From contig NZ_JAGGKD010000005.1 in NCBI RefSeq assembly GCF_017873415.1, positions 186,001 to 250,000 on the forward strand: a DNA stretch of 64,000 nt, given 5' to 3'. The stretch's first letter is position 1. Every line of letters starts with the position of its first letter. Shown here in pieces: positions 10,625 to 19,225 of the stretch. A model generated the notes under the pieces. That model saw only the letters and a program-made list of their open reading frames with translations. It searched no databases and had not been told where the DNA came from. Source of the DNA: Methanolobus bombayensis (GTDB lineage: Archaea > Halobacteriota > Methanosarcinia > Methanosarcinales > Methanosarcinaceae). A program made the position numbers and the translations under genes.

Positions 10625-11923
10625 TTAGTTTCCAATTCTTCCAAGAAGGTCTTTTGACTTTTCAATTGCAGTATCTATTACTTCCTGCTCATCCATGGAA
10701 AGTACCTTTCCATCTTCCATGAGCACTTTTCCATCAACAATTGTAGCCTTAACATCCTTACCACTTGCAGCATAGACCAGATGTGACGGAACATCATAGA
10801 CCGGTGTAAGATGAGCTTTGTTCATATCAACAATTATCATGTCAGCATTATAATCTTCCTTCAGCATTCCACTGTTAATCCCAAGTGCCTTTGCACCGTT
10901 TACAGTTGCCATCTCAAGTACCTTGCGTGCTGGAAGCACAGTAGGATTCATGGTGCTTACCTTCTGCAAAAGAGCAGCAGACCTCATTTCCTCGAACATA
11001 TCAAGGTTGTTGTTAGAAGCACAGCCATCAGTTCCAAGACATACATTTGCTCCTGCATCAATAAGTTTTGCAACAGGACAGATTCCGGATGCAAGCTTCA
11101 TATTACTGTTAGGATTATGGGAAATATTGACACCGTATTCAGCCAGTATTTTGATGTCTCCGTCAGAAAGCCAGACACAGTGTGCAGCAAGAACATCAGT
11201 TCCCCAGAAGTCTATTCCCTTCAGGAAGTGTATGGAACACATGCCGAAGTTCTCTTTCATATAGTTGAGTTCAGCCTCAGTCTCAAGTACATGGATATGC
11301 TGTTTAACATTATCCTTTACAGCCTGCTCTTTAACTCTGATAAGAAACTCTTTTGAACAGGTGTTTGGTGCATGAGGTCCGTACATGGTGCTTATCCTGC
11401 CACCGGCTTTCCCATTCCACTCTTTAACAAAAGCACTGCCAACTTCAAGCTCTTTGTCAGCTTTTTCCTTATCTCCAAAATCGATCATTCCGTAGGAAAG
11501 GGCAGCACGGAGTCCGGCTTCACTTACTGCCTGAGCTACCTTGTTCTCATGGATATACATATCTGCAAAAGCAATGGTTCCGGAGCGTATCATTTCAAGA
11601 CATGCCAGTTTAGTGCCTGCATATATATCATCATCAGTAAGTTTAGCTTCAGCAGGCCATATGTGATTCTCAAGCCAGTCCTGCAGGTGCATGTCATCAG
11701 CATAGCCTCTGAAGATTGTCATTCCTGCATGACAATGAGTGTTAACAAGTCCGGGCATAAGGACTGAGCCCTTAGCATCGATGATCTTCTCAGCAGTGCA
11801 TTCTGTGGAAGTTCCGACTTCCTTTATTTTTCCGTCCTCTACAACAACGACTCCGTTCTCAATGTCTCCTGCTTCCGGGTCCATTGTGAGGATATAAGCA
11901 TTCTTTATGATAATATCTGCCAT
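10625..11923 (-). CDS. dadD: 5'-deoxyadenosine / S-adenosylhomocysteine deaminase (amidohydrolase)
   Basis: 432-residue metal-dependent deaminase of the MtaD/DadD group. The HxH metal site is HCH at residues 63-65 in GLVNTHCHAGM; later metal and catalytic motifs are HIHVLETEAE, LAAHCVWL and LGTDGCASNNN. Family members convert 5'-deoxyadenosine, methylthioadenosine and S-adenosylhomocysteine to the inosine derivatives; the first is a by-product of radical SAM enzymes, which methanogens use heavily. The start ATG overlaps the stop of the HD gene (TAATG) and ahcY follows, so deamination and hydrolysis are encoded together. Confidence 0.88.
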   Translation of the reverse strand: MADIIIKNAYILTMDPEAGDIENGVVVVEDGKIKEVGTSTECTAEKIIDAKGSVLMPGLVNTHCHAGMTIFRGYADDMHLQDWLENHIWPAEAKLTDDDIYAGTKLACLEMIRSGTIAFADMYIHENKVAQAVSEAGLRAALSYGMIDFGDKEKADKELEVGSAFVKEWNGKAGGRISTMYGPHAPNTCSKEFLIRVKEQAVKDNVKQHIHVLETEAELNYMKENFGMCSIHFLKGIDFWGTDVLAAHCVWLSDGDIKILAEYGVNISHNPNSNMKLASGICPVAKLIDAGANVCLGTDGCASNNNLDMFEEMRSAALLQKVSTMNPTVLPARKVLEMATVNGAKALGINSGMLKEDYNADMIIVDMNKAHLTPVYDVPSHLVYAASGKDVKATIVDGKVLMEDGKVLSMDEQEVIDTAIEKSKDLLGRIGN

Positions 11924-12564
11924 TATCTCTCTCCTGATGTCTCTTCTTTTAGCTCTTCCAGATATTTGCGCATAATTGCCAGTCTCTGTTCTGCAATATC
12001 TTTAGCTGTTTGTGTATTAAGTCTTTCAGGTATTTTAAAAGGTTTTCTTTCCATGTAATCATAGAAACCATCGAATGGATCTTCCGTATAAGCATTCATG
12101 GAAGTTTCCTTTACAGTTCCGATTGTCTCTTTCAAAGCCCTTAACGCTCCCATTGAGACCAATGATCTGAAAATGCCAACAGCACCAAGCGCATCTATCC
12201 TGTCAGCATCCTGCAGGATCTGTGCTTCGATAGTTTCTGCCTTCATTCCACGGCTGAAACGATGGGTAAGGATACATGATGTAACATGTTTTATGAGTTC
12301 AGCTTCAGCACCATTTTCTGAAAGGAAATCCCTGGCGATCTCTGCACTGTATTCTGCATGATTGCCACCTTCCTTGTGTTCCCTTACAATCCCCACATCG
12401 TGAAGAAGCGCTGAAAGGCGAATGACCTGTAAGTCTCCACCTTCTTTTTGCTGAATTCTCATGCAGGTATTTTCAACCCTTTCTATATGTGACATATCAT
12501 GGGTGCTGGGCTCATTTTCCAGCACCTGTGAGACGAAATCTCTTGTGGTTTCGATCAGACACAT
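11923..12564 (-). CDS. HD-domain hydrolase of unknown substrate
   Basis: 213 residues with the HD metal-phosphohydrolase signature in order: DMSHIERV (His about 26), LSALLHDVGI (HD about 53-54), HAEYSAEIA, ILTHRF and LQDADRIDALGAVGI. The set of H...HD...H...D residues is complete, so it should be an active metal hydrolase. The family includes YedJ-like proteins with no settled substrate. It overlaps the phosphopantothenate synthetase gene by 10 bases and dadD by one, so all three are translated from one message. A nucleotide side product of the CoA or SAM pathways is a reasonable guess, no more. Confidence 0.8.
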   Translation of the reverse strand: MCLIETTRDFVSQVLENEPSTHDMSHIERVENTCMRIQQKEGGDLQVIRLSALLHDVGIVREHKEGGNHAEYSAEIARDFLSENGAEAELIKHVTSCILTHRFSRGMKAETIEAQILQDADRIDALGAVGIFRSLVSMGALRALKETIGTVKETSMNAYTEDPFDGFYDYMERKPFKIPERLNTQTAKDIAEQRLAIMRKYLEELKEETSGER

Positions 12565-13325
12565 GTAAGACCTTTCTCCTCTGCTTTGTTCTTCAGATTT
12601 TCCTGCATTGTATAAAGGGCATCAGAAATTGTTACATCATTGTTGAATGAATCCGCAACTTCCTGAAGTTCATCCCTGCTGTGAGTTTTCATATCCTTTG
12701 TGAACTGGATCATGTTCCTGAGAGCTCTGGTAACATTGTCCACTATGGTGATGTTAGCTGTCAGCGCTGTTCTGGAAAGAGGGTTCAGGTCAATGGTAAT
12801 GACAGTTTTTCCCATTTCCACAAGTTTCTGGCACCTGTCACCATCTTCAAGAGGAACCAGCACAACATCCGCACTGAATATACCTTCCTCATCAACGATA
12901 GCCCTGTCATGGGAAAGGTCAAGTCGTTTGTCTCCCTTTCCACCAAGGACCACACCAGCACCATGAGCTTTCAGGTGGTCTATAATCTTGTGAACCCTGG
13001 CATCACTTCTATGGAACAGGTTCACTTCCAGTCTTGCTCCGGTAACATCTGCAAGAGCCACCATCAGATCAGGCACAAGTGCAGCAGTGTTGCCGTTCAC
13101 CGATATTATGGCATTGTCTGCGAGAAGGATGTTAGCAACTGCTGCCCTCTCGGCAATGGCTGCTGACTTTGTCGTCTTTTCCCCTATCATGTAATCGAAG
13201 GCTTCACCGCGTCCCTGCGCCACAAGTCCCTGCTTGCTGGTGATGCCGATGTTTACGCCTTCAACTATTCTTTCCCTGGTGATGAGAGATTCATACCTGG
13301 GATGATCTTTAGGGATGTCTGTCAT
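12555..13325 (-). CDS. 4-phosphopantoate--beta-alanine ligase (phosphopantothenate synthetase)
   Basis: 256-residue archaeal enzyme (COG1701/DUF137) joining 4-phosphopantoate with beta-alanine using ATP, the archaeal replacement for pantothenate synthetase plus kinase order. Recognised by the N-terminal HPRYESLITRERIVEG, the SVNGNTAALVPD loop and the ITIDLNPLSRTA segment. Its partner, pantoate kinase, is two genes upstream, and coaBC, which acts next on the product, is upstream of that. Start ATG at 13325 is 31 bases after the prohibitin-like gene. Confidence 0.9.
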   Translation of the reverse strand: MTDIPKDHPRYESLITRERIVEGVNIGITSKQGLVAQGRGEAFDYMIGEKTTKSAAIAERAAVANILLADNAIISVNGNTAALVPDLMVALADVTGARLEVNLFHRSDARVHKIIDHLKAHGAGVVLGGKGDKRLDLSHDRAIVDEEGIFSADVVLVPLEDGDRCQKLVEMGKTVITIDLNPLSRTALTANITIVDNVTRALRNMIQFTKDMKTHSRDELQEVADSFNNDVTISDALYTMQENLKNKAEEKGLTCV

Positions 13326-13356
13326 TCAGTCCGTTTTCTCCTGTCATTCAATTATT

Positions 13357-14301
13357 TTAGTTGCTTGCATCCAGTATTATTCCCTGGTCAGTTGGTACAA
13401 GCATTGTCTGTATTTCCTGTCCCTGCAACATCTGTATGTACTTATAGTTGATGAGATCAGGGTTCTTTGCAAGTTGCTCATTGATGATTCTGAGCGCTTC
13501 GGCTTCACCGTATGCTTCTGCAATGGTCGCGTTTGCAACACCATTTGCTTCAATTATCTTCCTTTCAGCTTCAAGCTGTTCTTTCTGCTTTACAAAGATC
13601 ATTCTCTGGGCATCCTGATCTGCCTGAAGTTTTGCTTCAATAGCCTCGGCAACTCTTGTAGGGAGCACTACGTTTCTGACAAGCACTTCTTCTACAACTA
13701 TGCCGTCGGTTTCAAGGGAGTTAGCGATATTTGTGAGCATCTCACCCGCAACTACTTCTCTCTCCTCACCATATACCTGCAGTGCTGTCTTTGTGGAAAC
13801 AACTTCCCTGATGGATGATCTTATTGTAGGGCGTATAATCTTCTCAGCATAATTCGTACCAAGATTCTGGTGAACTTCACTTACTTCATCTGAAAGAAGT
13901 CTGTACCTGACTGTAATATCAAGTCCCACAGTAAGACCCTCGACAGTAAGGGCTTTGATCTGGTCATCACCTTCTATCTGTCCCTCGCCTACAACTCCGC
14001 TCATTGTGTATGTTTCACTCCTGACAGAGTACTTTGTAACACTCACCCATGGAGGAACAATGTGTAAACCTTCACCGAGTTCATCGTTTTCCACACCGCC
14101 GAACTGGTTGAATTTAACGCCAACTTCTCCGGCTCCGACTGATACGAATATCGAGCCAAACATTAATGAGAATATTATCAATATAACAAATATAACTACT
14201 ATTCCGCGTCCTACCTTGCCAATAATAGGAGCTATTTCATTTATTGGGAATTCCGGTGCCTTTTTAGGAGGTTCGGGTTCCCATTCATCTTCAATAACCA
14301 T
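13357..14301 (-). CDS. SPFH/prohibitin-family membrane protein
   Basis: About 314 residues. A proline-rich cytoplasmic head (EPEPPKKAPEFP) is followed by one membrane span (about residues 33-55, IVVIFVILIIFSLMFG) and an SPFH/band-7 domain with long charged helices rich in EAKLQADQDAQR and EAEALRI, as in prohibitins that form membrane rings or scaffolds. The frame opens at 14346, but ATG 14301 is preferred because GGAGAG lies six bases upstream. It is inserted between two CoA-synthesis genes on the same strand; no known tie to that pathway. Confidence 0.88.
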   Translation of the reverse strand: MVIEDEWEPEPPKKAPEFPINEIAPIIGKVGRGIVVIFVILIIFSLMFGSIFVSVGAGEVGVKFNQFGGVENDELGEGLHIVPPWVSVTKYSVRSETYTMSGVVGEGQIEGDDQIKALTVEGLTVGLDITVRYRLLSDEVSEVHQNLGTNYAEKIIRPTIRSSIREVVSTKTALQVYGEEREVVAGEMLTNIANSLETDGIVVEEVLVRNVVLPTRVAEAIEAKLQADQDAQRMIFVKQKEQLEAERKIIEANGVANATIAEAYGEAEALRIINEQLAKNPDLINYKYIQMLQGQEIQTMLVPTDQGIILDASN

Positions 14302-14366
14302 AAAAATCTCTCCAGTAAATAATTCTGAGCGTATAATATCAGGCATAATTGATAATATGCTTTCGC

Positions 14367-15269
14367 TCAGACGATCCTGATGCTTCCGGTCCGTATCCTG
14401 AATCGGTGCACTTCGCCGAATTCTGAAAATACATCTACCAGTTCTGATGCACTGGTCACTGAAGTTATCGAAGGTATTGAGAATACTGCATTGCCAAGCA
14501 TTGCCTGTGAAGCTATAAATCCTATCTCATCTGCAGCTTCGATTACGTCTCTGACCTTTCCGGTCGCAAGCTCACTATCGATGGCAAAATCTCTTGAGCA
14601 GTTCATGAAATTTTTAATAGTAGGCTTTTCAGTGAGCTTTTTCATAGCTTCTTCGCCTGAGATATTGATATTCTCTACCATTTCTGGATTTGAAAGCACA
14701 GAGCTGGTGGGCAGTTCTCCAAGAACTACACAACATACCTCTTTCTCTCTTGTGGGTATCTGATCTGTTTCTGCTAGTGAAGGTGCACCAGGTGTTTTTC
14801 TGATAGGGATTCCACCATGTGCCTGTCCTGTGACATCCCCGAGTCCACTTCCGTTCTTCACTTCAGCAACATGTGCAATGTCGTTGAGCCGGACTGATGT
14901 ATATTCAAGTGACAGAGCGTGGTTCAGTGCATATGCAGTTCCAAGTGCTCCTGCTCCCGATGCTCCGAAACCGCATCCTACTGGTATATCTGAAATACTT
15001 TCCACTTTTACCGGGAGCTCTGTAATGGATTCAACAACTGTCCTGCTGGTCTCTCCTGATACAATTTCAGCATTGAGGTATATCTCTGTCCTGTCAATGT
15101 CTTTTCCTGCCTTTACAGTGGTATAGACTCCTCCATCAAGTACAACACCACAACCAGTTGATCCTTTTTTCATAGGGTCTTCATGGTCATGTATTTGAAA
15201 AAAACCTGTAATATGTGCCGGGGCAAAAACCCTGGCCGTTCGAATATCGGTGAACGATTCAAATTGCAT
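14367..15269 (-). CDS. Pantoate kinase (GHMP family)
   Basis: 300-residue GHMP-type kinase that phosphorylates pantoate in archaeal CoA synthesis. Seen: ARVFAPAHITGFF at the N-terminus, the glycine-rich ATP loop DIPVGCGFGASGAGALGTA (about residues 96-114, PxGxGxGxS-like), and GSGLGDVTGQAHGG, typical of archaeal PoK. The gene begins directly after the coaBC stop (no gap) and is followed by the prohibitin-like gene and phosphopantothenate synthetase. Presence of this pair shows the archaeal, not bacterial, route from pantoate to phosphopantothenate. Confidence 0.9.
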   Translation of the reverse strand: MQFESFTDIRTARVFAPAHITGFFQIHDHEDPMKKGSTGCGVVLDGGVYTTVKAGKDIDRTEIYLNAEIVSGETSRTVVESITELPVKVESISDIPVGCGFGASGAGALGTAYALNHALSLEYTSVRLNDIAHVAEVKNGSGLGDVTGQAHGGIPIRKTPGAPSLAETDQIPTREKEVCCVVLGELPTSSVLSNPEMVENINISGEEAMKKLTEKPTIKNFMNCSRDFAIDSELATGKVRDVIEAADEIGFIASQAMLGNAVFSIPSITSVTSASELVDVFSEFGEVHRFRIRTGSIRIV

Positions 15270-16517
15270 TTATATTTCGCCTTTTGATGTCAGAAGTCCC
15301 GTGATCTCATCCATAAGGAAATTTGCAATAAGAGTTTTGGACCCTTCTATACTAATATTATCTCTGTCATTGGAGTATAATATAGTAATGCTATTGTTGA
15401 CAGTTCCCATACCCTCTTTGCTGACTTCATTGGCAACTATCATATCAAGCCCGGAACTTTCAAGTGTCTGCTTTGCTCTTTTGACCAGCTCCTCTTTATC
15501 CACGCCAGCCTCAGCCTTGAACCCGACTATTTTCACTTGTGGATATGCCTGCCTTGCTTCTTTTATTAGTTTGCGTGTGTTCCTGAAAGAAAGTTCAAGC
15601 CCGCTATCTCCTGATTTGATCTTCTGCTTGCTTGCATCCAGAGTATAATCTGCAATTGCAGCAGAACTTATCAACACATCATAACCCTTTGCAAGTTCGC
15701 CAAGCACTGCATCGGTCATCTGGTCAGCAGTTTCAACATGTATCTCATTGATGCCAGTTACTCCAAGCTTGTTCCTATGGACTATGGTTACTTCAGCACC
15801 CCTGCGATAAGCTTCAAGTGCAAGTTCGTTCCCGGTCTTTCCAGAAGCCCTGTTAGTGAGAATTCTTATCGGATCGATAGGTTCAGCCGTGGAACCGCTT
15901 GTAATGAGTATTTTTTTTCCGCAGAGTGTCTTTTTCCCAATCTCTCTTTCAACCTCAAGCACAATTTCATCATTTCCGGCTATCTTTGCAATTCCTTCCT
16001 CGATCCTCGGTCCGATGAAACTGATTCCCCAGCTTTTCATCTTCTCAATGTTCTCCATTACAGCCGGATGGTTGTACATATCTTCATGCATTGCAGGTAC
16101 TATCATTACAGGTTTACCTGCACCGATGGCTGTGGTTGCAAAGGTTGTTACAGGTGTATCATCTATCCCTGCTGCGATTTTTCCAAGTGTATTGGCTGTT
16201 GCCGGAGCGATTAGTAAAAGGTCTGCTCTGCCAAGATTTCCAAAGAACTCTACATGTTCTACCTTTCCGGTAATCTCAGTGATAACTTCATTCCCGGTTG
16301 CATAATGCAGGGCCATTGGGTTGATTATCCAACCTGCAGCTTCACTCATAACTGCATAGACTTCTGCTCCCCTGCGGATGAATTCACGTGCAAGTTCCAC
16401 TGTTCTTACAGCAGCAATGCTGCCTGTGACTGCAAGTACTATTGTCTTGCCTTTAAGAGATTCTGATTTTGTGGATTTAATCCAGAGTGTCGGGTGTTCA
16501 TTTTGAATCTGAGGCAT
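15270..16517 (-). CDS. coaBC: Phosphopantothenoylcysteine decarboxylase / phosphopantothenate--cysteine ligase
   Basis: 415-residue fusion. The N-terminal flavin-binding decarboxylase domain (about residues 20-190) has VTGSIAAVRTVELARE, APATANTLGKIAAGI and the PAMHEDMYNHPA active-site segment; the C-terminal ligase domain (about 195-415) has ITSGSTAEPIDPIRILTNRASGKTG and AIADYTL. Together they turn phosphopantothenate and cysteine into phosphopantetheine. First gene of the CoA-synthesis group. Domain order and length are normal. Confidence 0.95.
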   Translation of the reverse strand: MPQIQNEHPTLWIKSTKSESLKGKTIVLAVTGSIAAVRTVELAREFIRRGAEVYAVMSEAAGWIINPMALHYATGNEVITEITGKVEHVEFFGNLGRADLLLIAPATANTLGKIAAGIDDTPVTTFATTAIGAGKPVMIVPAMHEDMYNHPAVMENIEKMKSWGISFIGPRIEEGIAKIAGNDEIVLEVEREIGKKTLCGKKILITSGSTAEPIDPIRILTNRASGKTGNELALEAYRRGAEVTIVHRNKLGVTGINEIHVETADQMTDAVLGELAKGYDVLISSAAIADYTLDASKQKIKSGDSGLELSFRNTRKLIKEARQAYPQVKIVGFKAEAGVDKEELVKRAKQTLESSGLDMIVANEVSKEGMGTVNNSITILYSNDRDNISIEGSKTLIANFLMDEITGLLTSKGEI

Positions 16518-16623
16518 ATTCTGTCCTTATTTGATGAATAAGTGGATTTTAGTATTTAAGTTGGGGAGTTTCAGAGAATTAGTTTGCAAGTATTGTCTAT
16601 TATGTAACTGAGATCAGTAAGAA

Positions 16624-16980
16624 TCATCCTTCACAATAGATTCTCATGACTTCATCTCTCAACATGGGTGAAATATATGGACTTAATGACCTTTCAGTAA
16701 CCATATCTACTTTTTTCCCAAGCAGATCTTCAAAATAATTTTCTATTTTTATGTGATATATAAGGCTTTTACTTTTAGAAAGCGTCACCAGAAAATCAAT
16801 ATCACTACTCTCTACCTGTTCTCTTCTTGAGAATGAACCAAAAAGCTCCAGAGAAGCGATATCATTCTGCCTGCAAAGCTCCACCAGGTCTTTTCCAATC
16901 TTTCTATCAAGACCCAGGGATTCTGCAAGGTCAAAGGCATTGTTGATCTCAATACTGTTCTTCTTTAATAGCATATTCAT
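16624..16980 (-). CDS. MNT-type minimal nucleotidyltransferase
   Basis: 118 residues. The polymerase-beta-like signature is GSFSRRE...SSDIDFLV (about residues 47-67), with the GS and DxD metal-binding residues present. Proteins of this size are usually the MntA half of HEPN-MNT toxin-antitoxin pairs, in which the transferase AMPylates the HEPN toxin. No HEPN-like frame lies on either side (coaBC downstream at 16517, GH114 gene divergent), so it is either an orphan or acts on an unlinked partner. An N-terminal helical region of about 35 residues precedes the fold. Confidence 0.8.
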   Translation of the reverse strand: MNMLLKKNSIEINNAFDLAESLGLDRKIGKDLVELCRQNDIASLELFGSFSRREQVESSDIDFLVTLSKSKSLIYHIKIENYFEDLLGKKVDMVTERSLSPYISPMLRDEVMRIYCEG

Positions 16981-17137
16981 CTCTGTATTATCTTTATTTT
17001 CTCTTGTTTTAGAGAGGTAGTCATCTTTAGTATCATAATATGTAATTGGTTATCATTCTATTAAATTTTACAGGAATCTATTCTGTATATTGACAAAAGG
17101 AGTATCATCTCGCCGAAGGCAGCACGTTCCTACAAGT

Positions 17138-17146
17138 CTATATAAT
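17138..17146 (+). promoter_or_regulatory. TATA box of the GH114-like lipoprotein gene
   Basis: CTATATAAT centred about 28 bases before the ATG at 17170. At the usual archaeal spacing transcription would begin at or next to the A of ATG, so the message is probably leaderless; no Shine-Dalgarno is visible. Confidence 0.55.
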
Positions 17147-17169
17147 AGTGTAAAACAAATCCTTTCCAT

Positions 17170-18228
17170 ATGAAGATAAATTCATTGTCGATAATTTTCC
17201 TAATCACACTCATCCTCCTGACATCCGGCTGTTTAGACAACAGCTCAGATACTCCCGATACAATCGAAAACCCAGATATATCCGAAGTCACAAACACAAA
17301 TTCTCCAAACACCGCTGACGAACCCACTTCAGAAATGGACTACCGCCAGCAAATGCGTGATTTTGTAATCGGTATCAGCACTTACTCAAAACAGAATAAT
17401 CCAGATTTCATAATCATCCCACAGAACGGTCAGGAACTTCTGACATCCGGTGGAGAGCCTGATGATCCGTTTGCACAGGATTATATTTCAGCCATTGACG
17501 GCGTTGGAAGGGAAGATCTCTTCTTCGGTTATGATGATGAAAACGTAGCAACCGATGAAGAAGATACAGAATATATGGCATCGTTACTGGATATTGCCAG
17601 GGACAACGGTGTAGTTGTACTTGTAACCGATTACTGCTGGACTAAATCTTATGTCGATGCTTCATATCGTGAAAATGCAGATAGGGGTTACATCTCATTT
17701 GCTGCTGACAGCAGGGACCTTGATACTATCCCTGACTATCCGGCAGAGCCGTACAATGTCAACAGCAATGATATTCGATCTCTTGGTGATGCTGAGAATT
17801 TCCTGTATCTCATCAATCCTGAGGAATTTGGCAGCAAGGAAGATTTTCTGGAAAGCTTGTGGGAAACTGACTATGATGTGATTCTTATCGATCTGTTCTT
17901 TTATGACCTGCCTCTTACATCTGATGACATAGCTTCCCTGAAAACCAAATCAAATGATGGCTCACGGCTGGTAATCGCATACATGAGTATTGGTGAAACT
18001 GAGGACTACCGGTACTACTGGGATGAATCATGGACTGCAGGCTCTCCTGAATGGGTTGAAAATGAGAATCCCGATTGGGAAGGCAACTACAAGGTACGCT
18101 ACTGGGACGAGGAGTGGCAAGCTGTCATCTATGGAAATGATGATGCGTACCTGGATATGATACTTGATGCGGGATTTGATGGTGTTTATCTTGACATAAT
18201 CGATGCTTTCGAGTATTTTGAAGATTGA
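17170..18228 (+). CDS. Secreted lipoprotein, GH114/TM1410-type glycosidase-like
   Basis: 352 residues. A lipoprotein signal peptide ends in LLTSGC (Cys about 21), then an acidic, Asn/Pro/Thr-rich linker (about 22-60) and a TIM-barrel-like domain with YRQQMRDFVIGIS, DYCWTKSYVDASY, LVIAYMSIGETEDYRYYW and GFDGVYLDIIDAFEYFE. These match the TM1410/GH114 group (endo-alpha-1,4-polygalactosaminidase relatives), where the Asp of YLDIID is a likely catalytic residue. A surface polysaccharide would be the natural substrate, but this is inferred. The next gene is another lipoprotein on the same strand. Confidence 0.8.
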   Translation: MKINSLSIIFLITLILLTSGCLDNSSDTPDTIENPDISEVTNTNSPNTADEPTSEMDYRQQMRDFVIGISTYSKQNNPDFIIIPQNGQELLTSGGEPDDPFAQDYISAIDGVGREDLFFGYDDENVATDEEDTEYMASLLDIARDNGVVVLVTDYCWTKSYVDASYRENADRGYISFAADSRDLDTIPDYPAEPYNVNSNDIRSLGDAENFLYLINPEEFGSKEDFLESLWETDYDVILIDLFFYDLPLTSDDIASLKTKSNDGSRLVIAYMSIGETEDYRYYWDESWTAGSPEWVENENPDWEGNYKVRYWDEEWQAVIYGNDDAYLDMILDAGFDGVYLDIIDAFEYFED

Positions 18229-18296
18229 ATTCAACAGCCAAAAATAGATATGTATTAATAACATATCCTCAAAAAGACTCACAGCGAGGTCTTTTT

Positions 18297-19103
18297 ATGC
18301 GGATAGGTATTAAAAAAATAATAACGATTCTGGCAGTACTCCTGCTGGCAATCTCAGTAACAGGATGCACAGATGATAATGGTAATGACGGTGGGGAAAG
18401 TAGCTCATCATCTTCAACAAGTTCTTTAGATATGGATTTCGTGCTTATTGAAGCCGGAAGCTTTGATATGGGCACATCAAAGTATGCTTATTCCCAACCA
18501 GTGCACGAAGTGAGACTTGAAAATGATTATTACATTGGCAAGTATGAGGTCACACAGGCACAGTGGGAAGCGGTAATGGGAAGTAACCCGTCAGCAAACC
18601 AGGGTGACGATCTCCCGGTAGAAAGCGTATCATGGGAAGAGGTCCAGGAATTCATTGATAAGCTCAATGAGATGGAAGGAACCACAAAATACAGACTTCC
18701 AACCGAAGCAGAATGGGAATATGCTGCAGCAGCCGGAACAACAACTCTCTATTCATTTGGTGAAATAGATGAGGACGAAGGTCCATTCCTAAAGGATTAT
18801 GCATGGTATCAGGAAAACTCATACGAGAATACCCACGAAGTAGGTCAGAAACTTCCAAACCCATGGGGACTTTATGATGTTCACGGTAATGTATGGGAAC
18901 TGGTGCAGGATAGTTGGGTGGACAATTACGGCAGTGCAAGTGAGGATGGCAGTGCAGTAGATAATGGTGAAGGTTCACTGAGAGTTGCCAGAGGTGGCAG
19001 TTACTCAAGCAAGGAAAACGCACTATACACAGCATACAGAAAGAAGCAGGACCCACGTGATGGAGATTCTGCAATAGGTTTCCGTCTTGTGATGGATGCC
19101 TGA
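18297..19103 (+). CDS. FGE/sulfatase-modifying-factor-like lipoprotein without catalytic cysteines
   Basis: About 268 residues. ATG 18297 is preferred over the frame opening at 18225 because GAGG lies just upstream and it starts a lipoprotein signal (MRIGIKKI...ISVTGC). A Ser-rich linker leads to an FGE-sulfatase fold: FVLIEAGSFDMG, YIGKYEVTQAQWEAVMG, YRLPTEAEWEYAAAAG, GLYDVHGNVWELV, RVARGGSY and IGFRLV. After the lipobox there is no cysteine at all, so the two copper-binding Cys of formylglycine-generating enzyme are missing and oxidase activity is unlikely. A binding or structural role outside the cell is more probable. The domain itself is complete. Confidence 0.85.
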   Translation: MRIGIKKIITILAVLLLAISVTGCTDDNGNDGGESSSSSSTSSLDMDFVLIEAGSFDMGTSKYAYSQPVHEVRLENDYYIGKYEVTQAQWEAVMGSNPSANQGDDLPVESVSWEEVQEFIDKLNEMEGTTKYRLPTEAEWEYAAAAGTTTLYSFGEIDEDEGPFLKDYAWYQENSYENTHEVGQKLPNPWGLYDVHGNVWELVQDSWVDNYGSASEDGSAVDNGEGSLRVARGGSYSSKENALYTAYRKKQDPRDGDSAIGFRLVMDA

Positions 19104-19156
19104 ATCTGAGTTGAATAAATAAATAAATGCTAAACTAACAAATAAACTAAAAATGG

Positions 19157-19179
19157 ACTAAAGCCACTTTGGCTTTAGT
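19157..19179. terminator. Bidirectional hairpin terminator
   Basis: Perfect 10-base arms ACTAAAGCCA and TGGCTTTAGT around a three-base loop, followed on the plus strand by a T-rich stretch and preceded by an A-rich one. It lies between the convergent FGE-like gene and livF and can serve both. Confidence 0.7.
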
Positions 19180-19225
19180 TTTGTCTATTTTTATTCAAGC
19201 TAAAATTAATCCAAAAATAAAGTGG

